From Uranotaenia lowii (Eukaryota; Arthropoda; Insecta; Diptera; Culicidae): 64,000 bases of DNA. This document shows positions 1-10,860 of the stretch, one piece after another (within the stretch, counting starts at the first letter, position 1; each line of letters opens with the position of its first letter). The stretch lies in contig NC_073692.1 of NCBI RefSeq assembly GCF_029784155.1, positions 233,820,503-233,884,502 on the forward strand, given 5' to 3'. The translations under genes and the position numbers were made by a program. The notes below the pieces were generated by a model, which saw nothing but the letters and a program-made list of their open reading frames with translations, did not search any database and was not told the origin of the DNA.

Positions 1-1288
1 GTGAAAATTCGACCATCGAAAAGCTGGAATCCAGACCACACCTGTCTGGAGGCACATTCCGGATTATTTTTTGCACAGGTGTAGAATCTGGACAGACTTT
101 CCGTGCAAAGTTTAATAACCATCTATGTGTATATTCTTCACTTTCATTAGTAGATGATCGATTACGCATGCTTCGTGCAACTTTCCATAAGGTACTCAAA
201 GATGTTTCCCGTGATAAACCACCCACAAAATTTCGCCAATACGCCTTTTTTTTCCCTTTGATCAATTTTTTGAACTGATTTTCAAGGGAAACATATGATT
301 CAAAAAGGACGAGGGTTCCATGTTTTCGAAAATCTCTGAATGCTTTTGATTTGTCCTTATAAAGCTTGGAACACTGCTGGTCCCACCATGGATTTGGGGG
401 CCTTCGCGGAACAGATGAATCTGGGATGGGTTTTATTTGAACGCGAAGTGCACTTTCATAGATCAAACGTGAAAGAAAGTGGTATTCCTCCAAAGGAGGT
501 AAAACATTCATAGAATCTATGGCATCTGTTATTTTGTCCGAGTACTTTTTCCAGTCGATGTGTCTTGTAAGGTCATATGCCATATTTGTTAAATTTGAAG
601 TGCTGGCCCCATTGGTGATTGTTATTTTGATAGGCAAGTGGTCACTACCATTGGGATCAGGGATTACCTTCCACTGGCAATCCAATGATAGTGAATTTGA
701 GCAGAGTGAGAGGTCAATTGCACTTGGTCTTGCAGGAGGTTTAGGTACCCGTGTTTTTTCACCCGTGTTCAAAATTGTTAAATTGAAACTGTCACAAATG
801 TCATAAATAAGAGTAGAACGACTATCGTCAGTTTGTTCTCCCCAGACAGTTCCATGTGAATTGAAGTCACCCAGGATCAACCTTGGCTCAGGAAGCACTG
901 AGCACAGGTCCTCTAGGTGATTTCGATCCACTGCAACTCTATGAGGCCAGTACAAACTGACAACGCATAAGTCCTTACCTCTTATAGTTATATGACATGC
1001 AACAGCTTCAATTCCTCCTGATAAGGGGAGGTGGATTCTATAAAAGGAGTGGCGCTTATCGATCCCCAAAAGCACCCCTCCATAAGAATCGTTGCGATCC
1101 AGACGGATAATGTTAAAATCGTGGAAGGAGATGTTTGACTCAGAAGAAAGCCATGTTTCAGAAAGGGCAAAAATATCGCAACTAGTTTCATGAAGAAGAA
1201 ATTTGAACGGATCCAGTTTAGGGATTAAACTACGACAATTCCACTGTAGAACAGTGATATCTCCGACCTCTCGGCGTAAATTAGCCAT
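1..1288 (-). CDS. I-clade LINE ORF2, N-terminal endonuclease part (runs off window)
   Basis: This is the start of a non-LTR retrotransposon polyprotein; the apurinic-like endonuclease nicks target DNA to prime reverse transcription. The frame opens at an ATG at 1288-1286 and, as I translated it, runs without a stop to the left edge of the window, so the reverse transcriptase lies outside. Visible endonuclease motifs are an N-terminal LQWNCRSL, SETW (catalytic Glu), DRNDSYGGV, LGDFNSHGTVWG (Asp/Asn pair) and GSDHLPI (catalytic His). The motif set resembles I-factor-like LINEs; I, Loa and Jockey could be confused at this resolution. The start overlaps the last eight bases of the ORF1 upstream, which fits coupled termination and reinitiation. 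The frame looks intact, so the copy may be young. Confidence 0.85.
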   Translation of the reverse strand, partial: MANLRREVGDITVLQWNCRSLIPKLDPFKFLLHETSCDIFALSETWLSSESNISFHDFNIIRLDRNDSYGGVLLGIDKRHSFYRIHLPLSGGIEAVACHITIRGKDLCVVSLYWPHRVAVDRNHLEDLCSVLPEPRLILGDFNSHGTVWGEQTDDSRSTLIYDICDSFNLTILNTGEKTRVPKPPARPSAIDLSLCSNSLSLDCQWKVIPDPNGSDHLPIKITITNGASTSNLTNMAYDLTRHIDWKKYSDKITDAIDSMNVLPPLEEYHFLSRLIYESALRVQIKPIPDSSVPRRPPNPWWDQQCSKLYKDKSKAFRDFRKHGTLVLFESYVSLENQFKKLIKGKKKAYWRNFVGGLSRETSLSTLWKVARSMRNRSSTNESEEYTHRWLLNFARKVCPDSTPVQKIIRNVPPDRCGLDSSFSMVEFS

Positions 1289-2720
1289 CGAGAGAGATAA
1301 ACACTGAAAGAAGGGGCCAAGTTTGCATCAATTGCTTCAAAAATGTCTTTACTACAGGTAGCATTGAGGTCACAATGCCCCTGATCGATTCCGATGCGTT
1401 AAAAAACGTGAAAAAACCATTCAAAATGTCAGACAACTTGAACAGTCCATGTTGAGCAGTTGGTTCTGACGAAGCTTCGTTGGGTTTTGGGGTCTTAGAA
1501 GACTCCGGTACTTCTGGTTTATTATGGGGTGCAAAACTCATGGAGAATCCAGGGGGGACAAGTTTTTCTTTTCCAAAAATTGTTGGTTTTGGCCAGACGC
1601 GATTTGGAGGGCTAACTGTTGGAATTTTTTGTGGAATTCTTGGGGTCTTTGGAGCAGATTTTGCACGTTTTCGAGAATTTGCAACAAAAACAACCGGTTG
1701 ATCTTGATCAGTGGATTCAGTATCTTCGCTGTCAACTGGCAGCACAGAAAATATATTACTGGAATGCGTTTGGGTCGGAGGCACCGCGCTCTTTAAAATG
1801 GCGGCATAAGACCGCTTCGACCGTTCCTTTAAAGAGCGCTTTTGACTATCCCAGCGACTCTTAAATGCCTCGCACGAAGAGATTTCATGGGGTGAGCCCC
1901 CGCAATAGACACATTTCTGCTCTATTGCTGAGCACGCTCCTTCCCCATGAATCTCCCCGCAGTTGGGGCAACGCTTCTTGTTGCAACAATGGGAAGCTGT
2001 ATGCCCCAATTTAATGCAATTTTTGCATTCCATTGGGCGAGGCACAAAGAGCCGCACAGGAAGCCTCAAAACTCCGTCAATCAAGACGTAGTGAGGGAGG
2101 GCGGTACCTGCAAAGGTAACACGAAATGAGGCTGAAGGAGAGTACTTTTTTTCTCCATTTACGACGGTGGTAGTTCTGAGTTGGCGACAATCCAAGATTT
2201 CAACCGAAGTTGAATCAAGGCTCTTGAACTTACCAACGCCGTTGGATTTAACGTACTCTTCCTTGAGACTCATTTCAGTGATCACGCCCTCAATCTCTAC
2301 ATCTCGAGACGGGATGTAGACGTGATACTCTAAATTTATGAAATTGCTGACAGCAATTTCATTTGCGGCTTTCAGGTTGCCCACAACAACGCGTAGTTTG
2401 TTTGTGTGCACCTTGGTCACGCTAGTTACGGAGGGCCACCTCGCCAGATCTTTTAGGATCTGAACTACATTCAAACTTTTACCGTCTTTTTTGGGCCGGA
2501 TAAAAACCACCCATGGGCCAGAGAAAGTTGAACTCTCTGCATATCTTCGGAGTCGGGTTGTTCTACTCTCAACCGTGGGAGATGCACAATTATCATCCAT
2601 CTGAGAACAATTAGCACTTGATGGACCAGATCCATCTGGATCCTCCAAATGCTCCTCATTCTCATAGGAAAAATTTTCATCCCCCTCTGATGAGGGGTTT
2701 AACCCCCCGCCTTCGTTCAT
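1281..2720 (-). CDS. I-clade LINE ORF1, Gag-like nucleic-acid-binding protein
   Basis: ORF1 protein of the same LINE, 479 residues from the first ATG (2720-2718); the reading frame is open a little further upstream but only from a TTG. LINE ORF1 proteins coat the element RNA and escort it to the nucleus. The middle holds three zinc knuckles in a row: CKNCIKLGHTASHC (CX2CX4HX4C), CPNCGEIHGEGAC (CX2CX3HX4C) and CVYCGGSPHEISSC (CX2CX4HX4C). The N-terminus is acidic and Ser/Asn-rich. The C-terminal third is basic and Pro/Ser-rich, ending in a more hydrophobic tail. No internal stop is present. The 5' end of the element, upstream of 2720, could not be placed. Confidence 0.88.
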   Translation of the reverse strand: MNEGGGLNPSSEGDENFSYENEEHLEDPDGSGPSSANCSQMDDNCASPTVESRTTRLRRYAESSTFSGPWVVFIRPKKDGKSLNVVQILKDLARWPSVTSVTKVHTNKLRVVVGNLKAANEIAVSNFINLEYHVYIPSRDVEIEGVITEMSLKEEYVKSNGVGKFKSLDSTSVEILDCRQLRTTTVVNGEKKYSPSASFRVTFAGTALPHYVLIDGVLRLPVRLFVPRPMECKNCIKLGHTASHCCNKKRCPNCGEIHGEGACSAIEQKCVYCGGSPHEISSCEAFKSRWDSQKRSLKERSKRSYAAILKSAVPPTQTHSSNIFSVLPVDSEDTESTDQDQPVVFVANSRKRAKSAPKTPRIPQKIPTVSPPNRVWPKPTIFGKEKLVPPGFSMSFAPHNKPEVPESSKTPKPNEASSEPTAQHGLFKLSDILNGFFTFFNASESIRGIVTSMLPVVKTFLKQLMQTWPLLSVFISLDG

Positions 2721-3692
2721 ATTTTCGAACGGGGACAATAATGCCTTCCGTTATGAAATATGAACGAAGCAATGAGCAAAATTACAATAAAGGGAAAAGA
2801 TAGAAAAGATAGAAAAAGTGAAATAAAAAAAGAAATTACAAACTTGTTAAACTAATTCCTATTGAGCGATTTTCCTCAGTGTCGGCGATGATTTCGTTTC
2901 CAAATGTAAACAAAGGCCGGCCGCCACGTGGTCTCGTCTCGGTATCGGTCTCGGTCTCGGTATCGTCAAGTTCCGTCCGAACTGTTTGCTCGTCTGGTTC
3001 GGAACGGCGTGTTGTCCTCTACTGCGCGAAGTGATTCCGTTTTGGTTCCCCGGTCACGGCAATCCAGGTCCGGAACTACCAGGTTTCCAAAAGAGTCCCA
3101 GCCACCTCGTTGGAAGATAAACCCCGGATCTAAACGGGCTGCCAGGATGGAAGAACTTCCCTTTGATGCACCTGAGGACCGTGCATTCACTCACGGATTA
3201 TTCGTTCCCGCACTCGTATCCCGAATCTACGCAAAAAACTACTTTGGTAAGACGTCTCGGAAAAGTCGACTGCTCGTTTCGGTGTAATGAAACTCATTTT
3301 CCAGCCCTTTGATGTTAGCTCTTTAAAGTGTCAGAAGGATGGAAAGAAAATAATAAAAATAAAACTGATTTTGAATTTCTTTATTCATGCTGGTCATTTA
3401 TTTATTTTCATGCTGGTGTTATAAAATATAGGTTTTAGCGATTCCATTTCAACAACTCACTTTTTAACTCAAACACAACTTTTAAACTTATTCCTTAATC
3501 CACAATGCAACTCGTATACCATCACTATCGGATAGAATGACAAGTTAGAAGACTACCCTTTATTTAGTAAGCTAGCTTTTCTAAATAATGTGTAAAATTG
3601 ACTCGATGAAACGACACTTTTTTTGACAGATCTCGGCTGTTCGCAATAATGGGTCAATTTTACAAGTTTAAGATGTTGCGCCAAATGAGTGT
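2721..3692. other. LINE 5' region and unassigned sequence with a possible exon
   Basis: The part next to 2720 should be the LINE 5' UTR. At 2935-2965 there is a short run of TCTCGGTA/TCTCGG units. A plus-strand frame at 2928-3287 could encode 119 residues; its second half (for example RARMEELPFDAPED-like composition around 3145-3180) reads more like protein than noise, and a GTAAGA donor follows at about 3246. I recognise no family, and it could equally be LINE leader read on the opposite strand. From 3290 to 3692 I see only AT-rich sequence. Confidence 0.3.
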
Positions 3693-4631
3693 GTGTTATA
3701 CACACTTGAAATTATAAAACTGTAGATCATGGTCAATTCACAAGTCATAATATAGGTAAACGAATCAGTACAATTTTCGCCGAGTGGGAATGACTGACTA
3801 CTCTGCACAAGGACTAAGTAAGGACCAAGTAGTCGAAATAAAAAAAAACAACACTAAACCCTCTTCGAAACGATTCTAGCTCTGTACTAGCGCAATGCCT
3901 GCCGTACATGCCTATCCTTCCTACGGTAGATTCATTGCTGGCAGTTGATAGCTCTCTTCTTCCTTCCATTTGTTCACTTAGAGAGTTATTCCTAGTTTCC
4001 AGTTAAAGATTCAATTCTTCCACCGATAAGTCCCAGCGAATCTTGGTACGGCCAGCAGGAGAGAGGTATGGATGGACAAACGCTTTTATTATCCTCTGTT
4101 TTCCGGTGGATGAGCGTCTTAAACGGCCTATTTTCACAATTGTATGCTATCAATACTACGAATAAACAAACAAATCGAAAATAAATAAGACACGCTTAAC
4201 ATTTTTAGTCCATACTCAACGCTTATTTGTCCTAAGAAAGTAGCAAAACATTTGGTTAAGGCGTAAGTCATAAATCTGATCAATTTATTCAAGAAACTGG
4301 AAATAAAAAAATTTAACAAGAAAATTCAAATATTTGGACGTGACCAGTAACAATTGAGAATCCTAAGGAAATAGCATAATATTTGGGAAAGGCAAAAGTT
4401 AGTAATCAGATAATAATTATAATTATAATAATAATAATTAAAAAAAAAACCAAACAAATAATATTTTAAACAACCACTACAAAATATATATTCGGACGTA
4501 TGAATCAGTTACAATTGAGAATTCCTCACGTCCTAAAGAAATAGCTTAGAAATTGGATGTGTAACAAATTTAAAATATTAGGACGTTGAAATTGATTACA
4601 ACTTAGAAATCTTGGTGATATGTCATGAGGT

Positions 4632-5989
4632 TCTTTTCAATTTTAGGAAGTCAAAGAAACCAAGCAAAACAGACGATTTGGCCAAGCAACTCGCTGAAGA
4701 ACGTACGAAGACTGCACAGCTACAGAAAGATTTGCAAAAAGCAATGGAAGCGATAACATCGTTACAGACTCGATTGATTAGACCACAGGGGCAACAAGAG
4801 AACGTCATCGAACCCAGTACAGAAATTGACCCACTTAGTACTCGTGGTACAAAACAAACTAGTGGCAAATCGGCTTCACAATCCACACCGAGATCATCCC
4901 GACCAAACATTGAGGATAATGTAATCGAACCATGCTCAGAAATTGACACACTTAGTACTCGTGGTAGAAAACAAGCTGGTAGCAAATCGGCTTCGAACTC
5001 CACTTCGAGGTCATCCCGACCAAACATTGAAGACTCGCGGCTTTTTGCTTCGATGAACCAAATATCGATGTCATCAATCACTATACCAGAATGTCGACCA
5101 GAGAATGATGGAGAGGAGATCGACCGACACGTATTTGAAGAATGGAAAGAACTATTGGAAGGATCTCTTAAACTGGCTGGTATAACGGAAGAAGACATAC
5201 GATTTACTATATTCAAACTTAAAGCCGGAAAACAACTATTGGAAATTTTTCGAAACACAAAGAGTGATGCTTCAGAGACGTAAATTAGCACTTATGGTCC
5301 AAAAACCGAACGAGTCGGATTTGGGATTTATCAACAGAGTAGGAGCCTTAGCACGTCTTTGCGATTTCGACGCAGGAAAAGAGTTCAAAGAAATCGTTTC
5401 AGTAATTGCTGGCCATGCTCGAAACCAAGAAGTTAGAAAGATGGCGTTAAAATTACTTGGACGTAATAAATGTTTCTCGGACTTGGTAGATAAATATCGG
5501 GAAATTGAAACAATAAAGATTAATGAAGAATATTTCCGGCTAAGACACGAACAGGATTCAGCTACATTGGCTCCCCTGGCATCTAATGATTTCCCGAAAA
5601 CAGCTTCTCAAAGATTCAATAAACAGCGACAGTTCATTAATCGACAAAGTGATAATCGTCGGAACATAGGTTCTAGAGGTTCCTGGCGGGCTCCACAGCA
5701 ACCTCGCTCAGAGCGCCAAACAGAAATAAGATGTTTTCGTTGTGACAGTCCATCTCATAAAGGCTATGAATGCGAGTACAAAAATAAGCAATGCGGAAAA
5801 TGTTCTCGATGGGGTCACTACGAGGAAGCATGCCGTACGGGAAACTTTTTATATCAAAGGCCACGACAAGAGTTCCGCAGACCCTCCAAACGACTTTCAA
5901 CTTCCGAACCAGATCCTGTTGACGTTAAGAAGATTGCATTGATTGAAAATCAAGAAATCGCGATTGAAGATGTACGTAAGAATGATTAA
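4632..5989 (+). pseudogene. Element B gag, frameshifted copy
   Basis: Gag of the rearranged B copy. The first part (to 5265) gives the N-terminal region with a coiled-coil-like stretch rich in Lys/Glu/Gln and two Ser/Arg-rich repeats containing SSRPNIEDN/S. After 5265 the sequence jumps to GATGC, skipping 86 bases that are present in the intact copy, which shifts the frame and gives a stop a few codons later. The second part (5266-5989) keeps the two zinc knuckles CFRCDSPSHKGYEC and CGKCSRWGHYEEAC (both CX2CX4HX4C). The upstream frame has no ATG, only TTG, in agreement with a gag start in a missing upstream exon. The last exon codon precedes a GTACGT donor-like site at 5972. Confidence 0.82.
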
Positions 5990-6329
5990 CATGATTACAC
6001 GACTACATATTTGAAACTAGCTTTTACTAATTACATTGAATTTGAACTAAATTGAAATCATTTCCACTTAGTTTATCAGTAAAAAAAAGAGAGAATAAGT
6101 AAATAAATAAAACAAAAATATATATGTATATATATAAGAAAAAAAAAAAATTTTAAAAATTAAAAAAAAAATCAATCAAGACTTTACAAAAATGTTAACT
6201 ATGTACTAATTTTTTTCTCATGTTATGTTAAATATATGCAAAAGAGTACAATATAGAATCTAAGAGAAAATAACATGTAATGCCTACTATATATACAAGA
6301 GAATCTAATTTAAAATATGTTTTTATCAG

Positions 6330-7580
6330 ATGGAATTCGCTCAAGCTGAACACAAATCAATATCTACAGTGGCAATAAGACCTGGGATAGAAGATGGATC
6401 GATAGTAGCGAAAATAGCTGGTATGACCTGCACATTTCTGATTGATTCGGGTGCGCAGGTTAATACAGTCACGGAGGATGTATATTTCGACCTGATGGAA
6501 AACAGAACATATAAAGAAAAGATACTGAATATTTCTCAAAAATCAAGCACAACGCTCAGAGCATATGCGACTTCTGATACGATACCGATTAGATGCACCT
6601 TCGAGGCACAACTTTTTATTTCGAAAGATCGACCCGTTTTCATTGAAAAATTTTTCGTAGTACGAGAGCATCGATGCTTGTTGAGTCGTCCAACAGCTCA
6701 ACGTTACAGCGTGCTTCAACTAGGACTAAAGGTTCCAGTATCAAATCAAAGAGACCAACTAAACTTCAGGATAGAAGCTGGCGAAATAGCTATGCTGGCC
6801 TCCAACGAACCGTTCCCGAAATTTAACATACCGCCCGTTAAAATCGACTATGATAAAACTAGACCACCTTGTAGGAATATATTTGTCAACATACCAATAG
6901 CTCTGAAGCCACTAGTGGAAGAACGGATTAATCAACTTATGTCAGCCGATATAATTGAAAGAGTAACGAATGATATGGATACGGCCTTTTGTTCATCTGT
7001 CATAGTGGTTCCAAAAGGAAATAGCGACATTCGCTTAGTCATTGACCTGAGAGGTCCAAATCAATATATTAAAAGGTCACCATTCACCATGCCTACCTTA
7101 GAGGCAATTTTATCGGAGCTCAATGGTTCTAAATGGTTTTCAACCATTGACTTAGAAAACGCTTTCTTTCACATAGAAATTCACGAAAGTTCGAGACATC
7201 TGACAAATTTCTTTACCGAATTCGGTATGTTCAGATGTAAAAGACTTCCATTTGGCCTAACTAACTCCCCAGATATCTTCCAAGAAGCAATGCAAAGAAT
7301 AATCTTGGAAGGTTGTACAGGATCTAAGAACTATTTGGACGACATTCTCGTTTATGGGAAAACAATAGACGAACACGATCGCAACTTAGAAATGACTATG
7401 GCGAAACTCAAAGAACACAACGTCAGAATAAATTATAGTAAATCCGTTTTCCGAAGCCAAGAAGTAAAGTTCCTTGGTTTCACACTTACCGACTCGGGTT
7501 GGAAAGTGGAAGACGAAAAGTTAGACGCCATCAAAAAATTTAGAAGACCAGAATCCTGCGCTGAAGTGAAAAGTTTCTTA
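6330..7580 (+). pseudogene. Element B pol (protease and reverse transcriptase), interrupted copy
   Basis: Pol fragment of the rearranged B copy. It starts at an ATG directly after a TTTTATCAG acceptor-like site. An aspartic protease motif FLIDSGAQVNTV lies near residue 40 and a reverse transcriptase with YLDDILVYG near residue 335. The frame runs to the MITE insertion at 7581; about 70 bases of the same pol sequence continue after the MITE (7914-7989) before the inverted LTR fragment begins. RNase H, integrase and the downstream intron are lost, so this copy cannot move by itself. Confidence 0.85.
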
Positions 7581-7910
7581 AGCGGGCCACAGACTACACA
7601 ACATTTGTACAAATGCGATGAAATTCGATGAAATTTTGTCGCTGTGAGCACGATTTGCATAGTCTATGGCACTGCTTGAATGAGCGCCCAAACGGTTGGA
7701 GTAAAATCGGTCGGGATCGAAATATTTTGTACAAAACATTCTCCCAGCCGGGGTGGAGATGGTTTTTTTTGTTGCTGTTGCTGTTTTCGCCAGCAATCAT
7801 TTGTGTTCGCGTGAAATATGTTTGTATAGTGTGTGGGCGAGCATAGATCAAACAATCGACGCGGAATCATCGAATTTGTACAGGCCAATTTGTGTAGTCT
7901 ATGGCCCGCT
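7581..7910. mobile_element. MITE with TTA target duplication, PIF/Harbinger-like
   Basis: A 330-bp insertion in element B pol. Its ends form inverted repeats that start AGCGGGCCAYAGACTACAC with one mismatch over 21 bases. It is flanked by TTA on both sides (7578-7580 and 7911-7913). The unoccupied site is visible in the other copy of B at 32179-32181, where a single TTA joins the same flanking sequence, so the boundaries are certain. A 3-bp TTA duplication and short inverted ends fit the PIF/Harbinger superfamily. No transposase frame is present, so it must be mobilised in trans. Confidence 0.88.
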
Positions 7911-7982
7911 TTAGGAACCATAACATTTGCGGATAAGTTTATAACGCACCGAGCTACCAAAACCGAACATCTTCGCAATTTA

Positions 7983-8237
7983 GCAAGAGTCATGCAACGG
8001 GTAACGCTGGCTATTTTCGTTAAACGAAATGATTTTCTCGCTGGCACAACGGGAAGATTATGCACTCAAAGAAATGTTAATACAACTTAACGAATCATGC
8101 ACTCAAAGAAATGTTTCAATTAAAATGATTAAATTTCCAATATTCCATCCTGTTTTTTTTTAATTCCATTTTTTTATTTATCTATCGTTAATTTATTTTA
8201 TCATTATTTTCTCTTTTAATCTCTATTGTTCTCTATA
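7983..8237 (-). repeat. Element B LTR fragment in inverted orientation
   Basis: Matches roughly the last 255 bp, read on the plus strand, of the 406-bp LTRs at 29623-30028 and 37284-37689. Those LTRs belong to a minus-strand element, while the pol sequence joined here is on the plus strand, so the fragment is inverted relative to its gene. The far end reads CTCTATA where the intact LTR ends CTCTACA. Confidence 0.85.
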
Positions 8238-8578
8238 CTCATATTATAAAAAACAAAATTTACCAGATTGAGTGGATTGAAATCAAATTCAAATTGATAA
8301 AGCGTTTAAGGTTCATATGCACCAAAGTGAAAACAAAGGAAATGAATGTAGCCAATAATGAGTAACTCGATTTCATCGTATCGAATTGTCGGATAAGAAA
8401 TGCACAATAAAAACTATTTATTTAATTTTAAAAACTTTTGAAAAATATCTTTATGATAAACATAAGAATGAAATAAGGGTTTCAACTATTTATAACGTGC
8501 ATGACTTACTATTTATAACTTTTTCGTCTAAAATCCATGGATTGTTTGTATGTATTGTCAGTTGTGGATTTATATGTA
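8238..8578. other. Non-coding spacer
   Basis: AT-rich sequence between the element B fragment and the next DNA element. I see no gene, RNA or repeat boundary here. Confidence 0.5.
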
Positions 8579-9008
8579 CACGCAGAGAAAACTAGGCTTT
8601 TGAACCAAAACAAAAATGATTTTGTTTCAAAACATTCATTTTTTTGAATCTAACTCCTGTTTTATTTGAACCAAAAACTTTTGTTTTTGATTCAAAAAAA
8701 TATTTTTTGAAACAAAGAATCAATTCTTTGAACTAAATATTTTTGGATTTTGAATTTAAGCAAATACTTTGATTCTAAATAAATGTTAATTGAGCTTATT
8801 TCTTTTAAAACAAAGTCAACTTTTTTTGAACCAAAGGAAAATGTTTTTAACTTGAAGAAATGATTCCTTTAGATAAAAACTTCAGCCTTTGATTCAAAAG
8901 ATATTTTGATTTGCCTTGCAAGAAGAATACAAAACCGAAAAATCGAATCAAGTTCGGCCGGTCGTGTGAAAATGTAGGTCAGAGTTAGCTATATTAAAAG
9001 GATTCAGG

Positions 9009-9245
9009 ATGAAGTATGGTAAGTATGTTAATTAAAGAGTGAATATCGAAGATTTTCTATAAGTGATTGCGTTTTTACAGAACCAGAGCCGAAGGATGGT
9101 TTCCCTGGATGCCTCAACCGAGATGAAAGCTGCGCACGATGACACCGCTCCAAATCCAGCGGTCAGGTCGACAAAAATTTGGACCGGATCGATTTTAGTG
9201 AACTAGTTTGTGGCCAAGTGTTTCATCTGTTGTAAATAAAAATTA
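9009..9245 (+). other. Possible small spliced transcription unit
   Basis: An ATG at 9009 is followed by a good GTAAGT donor after three codons, and a pyrimidine-rich TTTTTACAG acceptor follows at about 9072-9080. Joining them keeps a frame of 23 residues before a stop, and an AATAAA polyadenylation signal lies near 9235. The peptide is too short to identify. It may be a decayed exon of the DNA element's own gene or chance. Low confidence. Confidence 0.25.
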
Positions 9246-10053
9246 ATTTAACATATAAATTTCTTTCTTTTTATTTTTTGAAATTCCTAATAGGAATTTC
9301 AAAACAACAGGAAATATGTCCTCCAATTGGAATAAATGGAAAATGGTTCAATGAACCAATCTTTTTAAATCTAAATCTAAATTACATTGTGGCGAACGAA
9401 AACAACTTTGTATCAAATGAAACTGTTTTTTGTTTCAAAGTATTAAGATTTTGATTCAAAGATTTTTCAAAAGAAAAATTCTTTGAAACAAAGGAAAACC
9501 CGCATACTCAAAAACTGTATCTTGAACAGTCAGCACGATACATTAACTGCTCCAGAAATAGTGATCGTGTGTGTTAAAGTAGCTTTTATATAAAACTTTA
9601 CTTCGACAACGATAAGAACGGAGCATGGACGTTCATGTGAAAAAGTGATGGTATCAGAAACGGTAAAGGAACGGTGTAAACGATTTACTTAAATTTTTCT
9701 ATAATCGTAGAAATGATCTCGAACCGTTACCCATACCATCCAAGTCTAATGTCAAAAAATGGTCGAGACGCGAGGCATAGATGCCAGTTCGTTTTGCAAA
9801 TAAAAAATACAACATATTTTTGAAAATATGTTTTTATATTAGTACATTTATAGGAATTAACAATTTTCATAATAAGTGAAATCATATGTGGACATAACAT
9901 TAACGAATCTGCAGCCTCCATACAAAAATACCTCATAAAATTGAGAATATTAATTTGATGACGTGCAGCATTTAAGTTTATATGTACGTGCCATGTATGT
10001 GAAATTTTTCTTAAGATTTTTTTTCTCGAACAGTTCAATACACCTGTTCATAT

Positions 10054-10124
10054 TCGCACTGGCGATATGAGGCCCCGTCCCTCAGACCAATTTTAAACCC
10101 AAAATACAACAACAACAACAACAA
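10054..10124 (+). mobile_element. Short retroposed fragment with (CAA)n tail
   Basis: A 71-bp segment ending in five CAA units is flanked by an exact 14-bp duplication (ACACCTGTTCATAT at 10040-10053 and 10125-10138). This is the signature of a strongly 5'-truncated non-LTR insertion, with the CAA repeat as the 3' tail. The parent element is not present elsewhere in the window that I can see. Confidence 0.75.
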
Positions 10125-10229
10125 ACACCTGTTCATATAGTAATCATTTTTCACTTGCAGATAAATAAAACTCATAGTTTGCAGAAAAATATTTTTCGTA
10201 ATTTAAAAATTTGTACATCTGGCAGCACT

Positions 10230-10860
10230 TCTGATTTGTTTATTTAAAAAGAGAAAAAGAAGAAGAAATTTTTCGTCGTAACACACAGTTTTCGCGTCGG
10301 GAAGGTCCGGTCGGGAATCTACCTGTTGGCCGGATTCCGTTTCAGAACCCCTGCACGGTGCACCTGGATTCGTCGCTCCAGCTTCTTTAGCGACCGCCGC
10401 TGGTTCAATAAAAGTTGTCATCAGATGTGTCGCCCCCAGGAAGAAATAAATCTCAAAACGATGAATCCATCGGACAATCGAAAAAAGGTAGCGTAAATTA
10501 TTCTATTTTTTTTTTCAGCTAAAACTGAAGTTTCTTAACTATGTTAAAACTGAGCATTTGAACGGAATGTTTTTGTAATCAAACATTGTTTTTGTTTTCT
10601 CGGAACGCCAACAGCTCATCAAAACAGCAATACAATCCCCAGAGTCCAAGGTTATTTCCATACCACGGATGTCGTGGGAGCACCGGCTCGTTAGGTTGTT
10701 AGGTAAGTCATGCAGAATTATTGATAGTTTAATGTGTTTTGCATGCAATATATGTGAAATCAATATTCATCGGACAGGCCTGTAAAATTAAATCTGTATT
10801 TTTTTCTCATTTTTTTCAGTTTATGGACGCTCCCCGCTATCGAATCATCGCTGATTGCAT
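10230..10860. other. Exon-like segments inside the DNA element
   Basis: Three stretches are bounded by splice-like signals on the plus strand: an open frame to about 10488 followed by GTAGCG, a segment 10615-10700 between CCAACAG and GTAAGT, and one starting after TTTTTTCAG near 10819, with an AATAAA at about 10953. The same stretches are also open on the minus strand (10203-10421 and 10539-10763), so the coding strand is uncertain. No family was recognised. They may be remains of a transposase or a captured host exon set. Confidence 0.25.

Larger units (their letters stand above)
3693..8237 (+). mobile_element. Element B, rearranged and truncated Ty3/gypsy copy
   Basis: Second copy of the element found intact on the minus strand at 29623-37689. 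Homology starts near 3693, inside the region that is the leader intron of the intact copy, so the 5' LTR and first exon are missing. It still contains unspliced intron sequence, meaning it descends from unspliced RNA or DNA. It carries an 86-bp deletion in gag, a 330-bp MITE in pol, and loses everything after the RT/RNase H boundary. At 7983-7989 it switches to an LTR fragment (to about 8237) that lies in the opposite orientation to the coding part. Nucleotide agreement with the intact copy is very high by eye. Confidence 0.85.
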
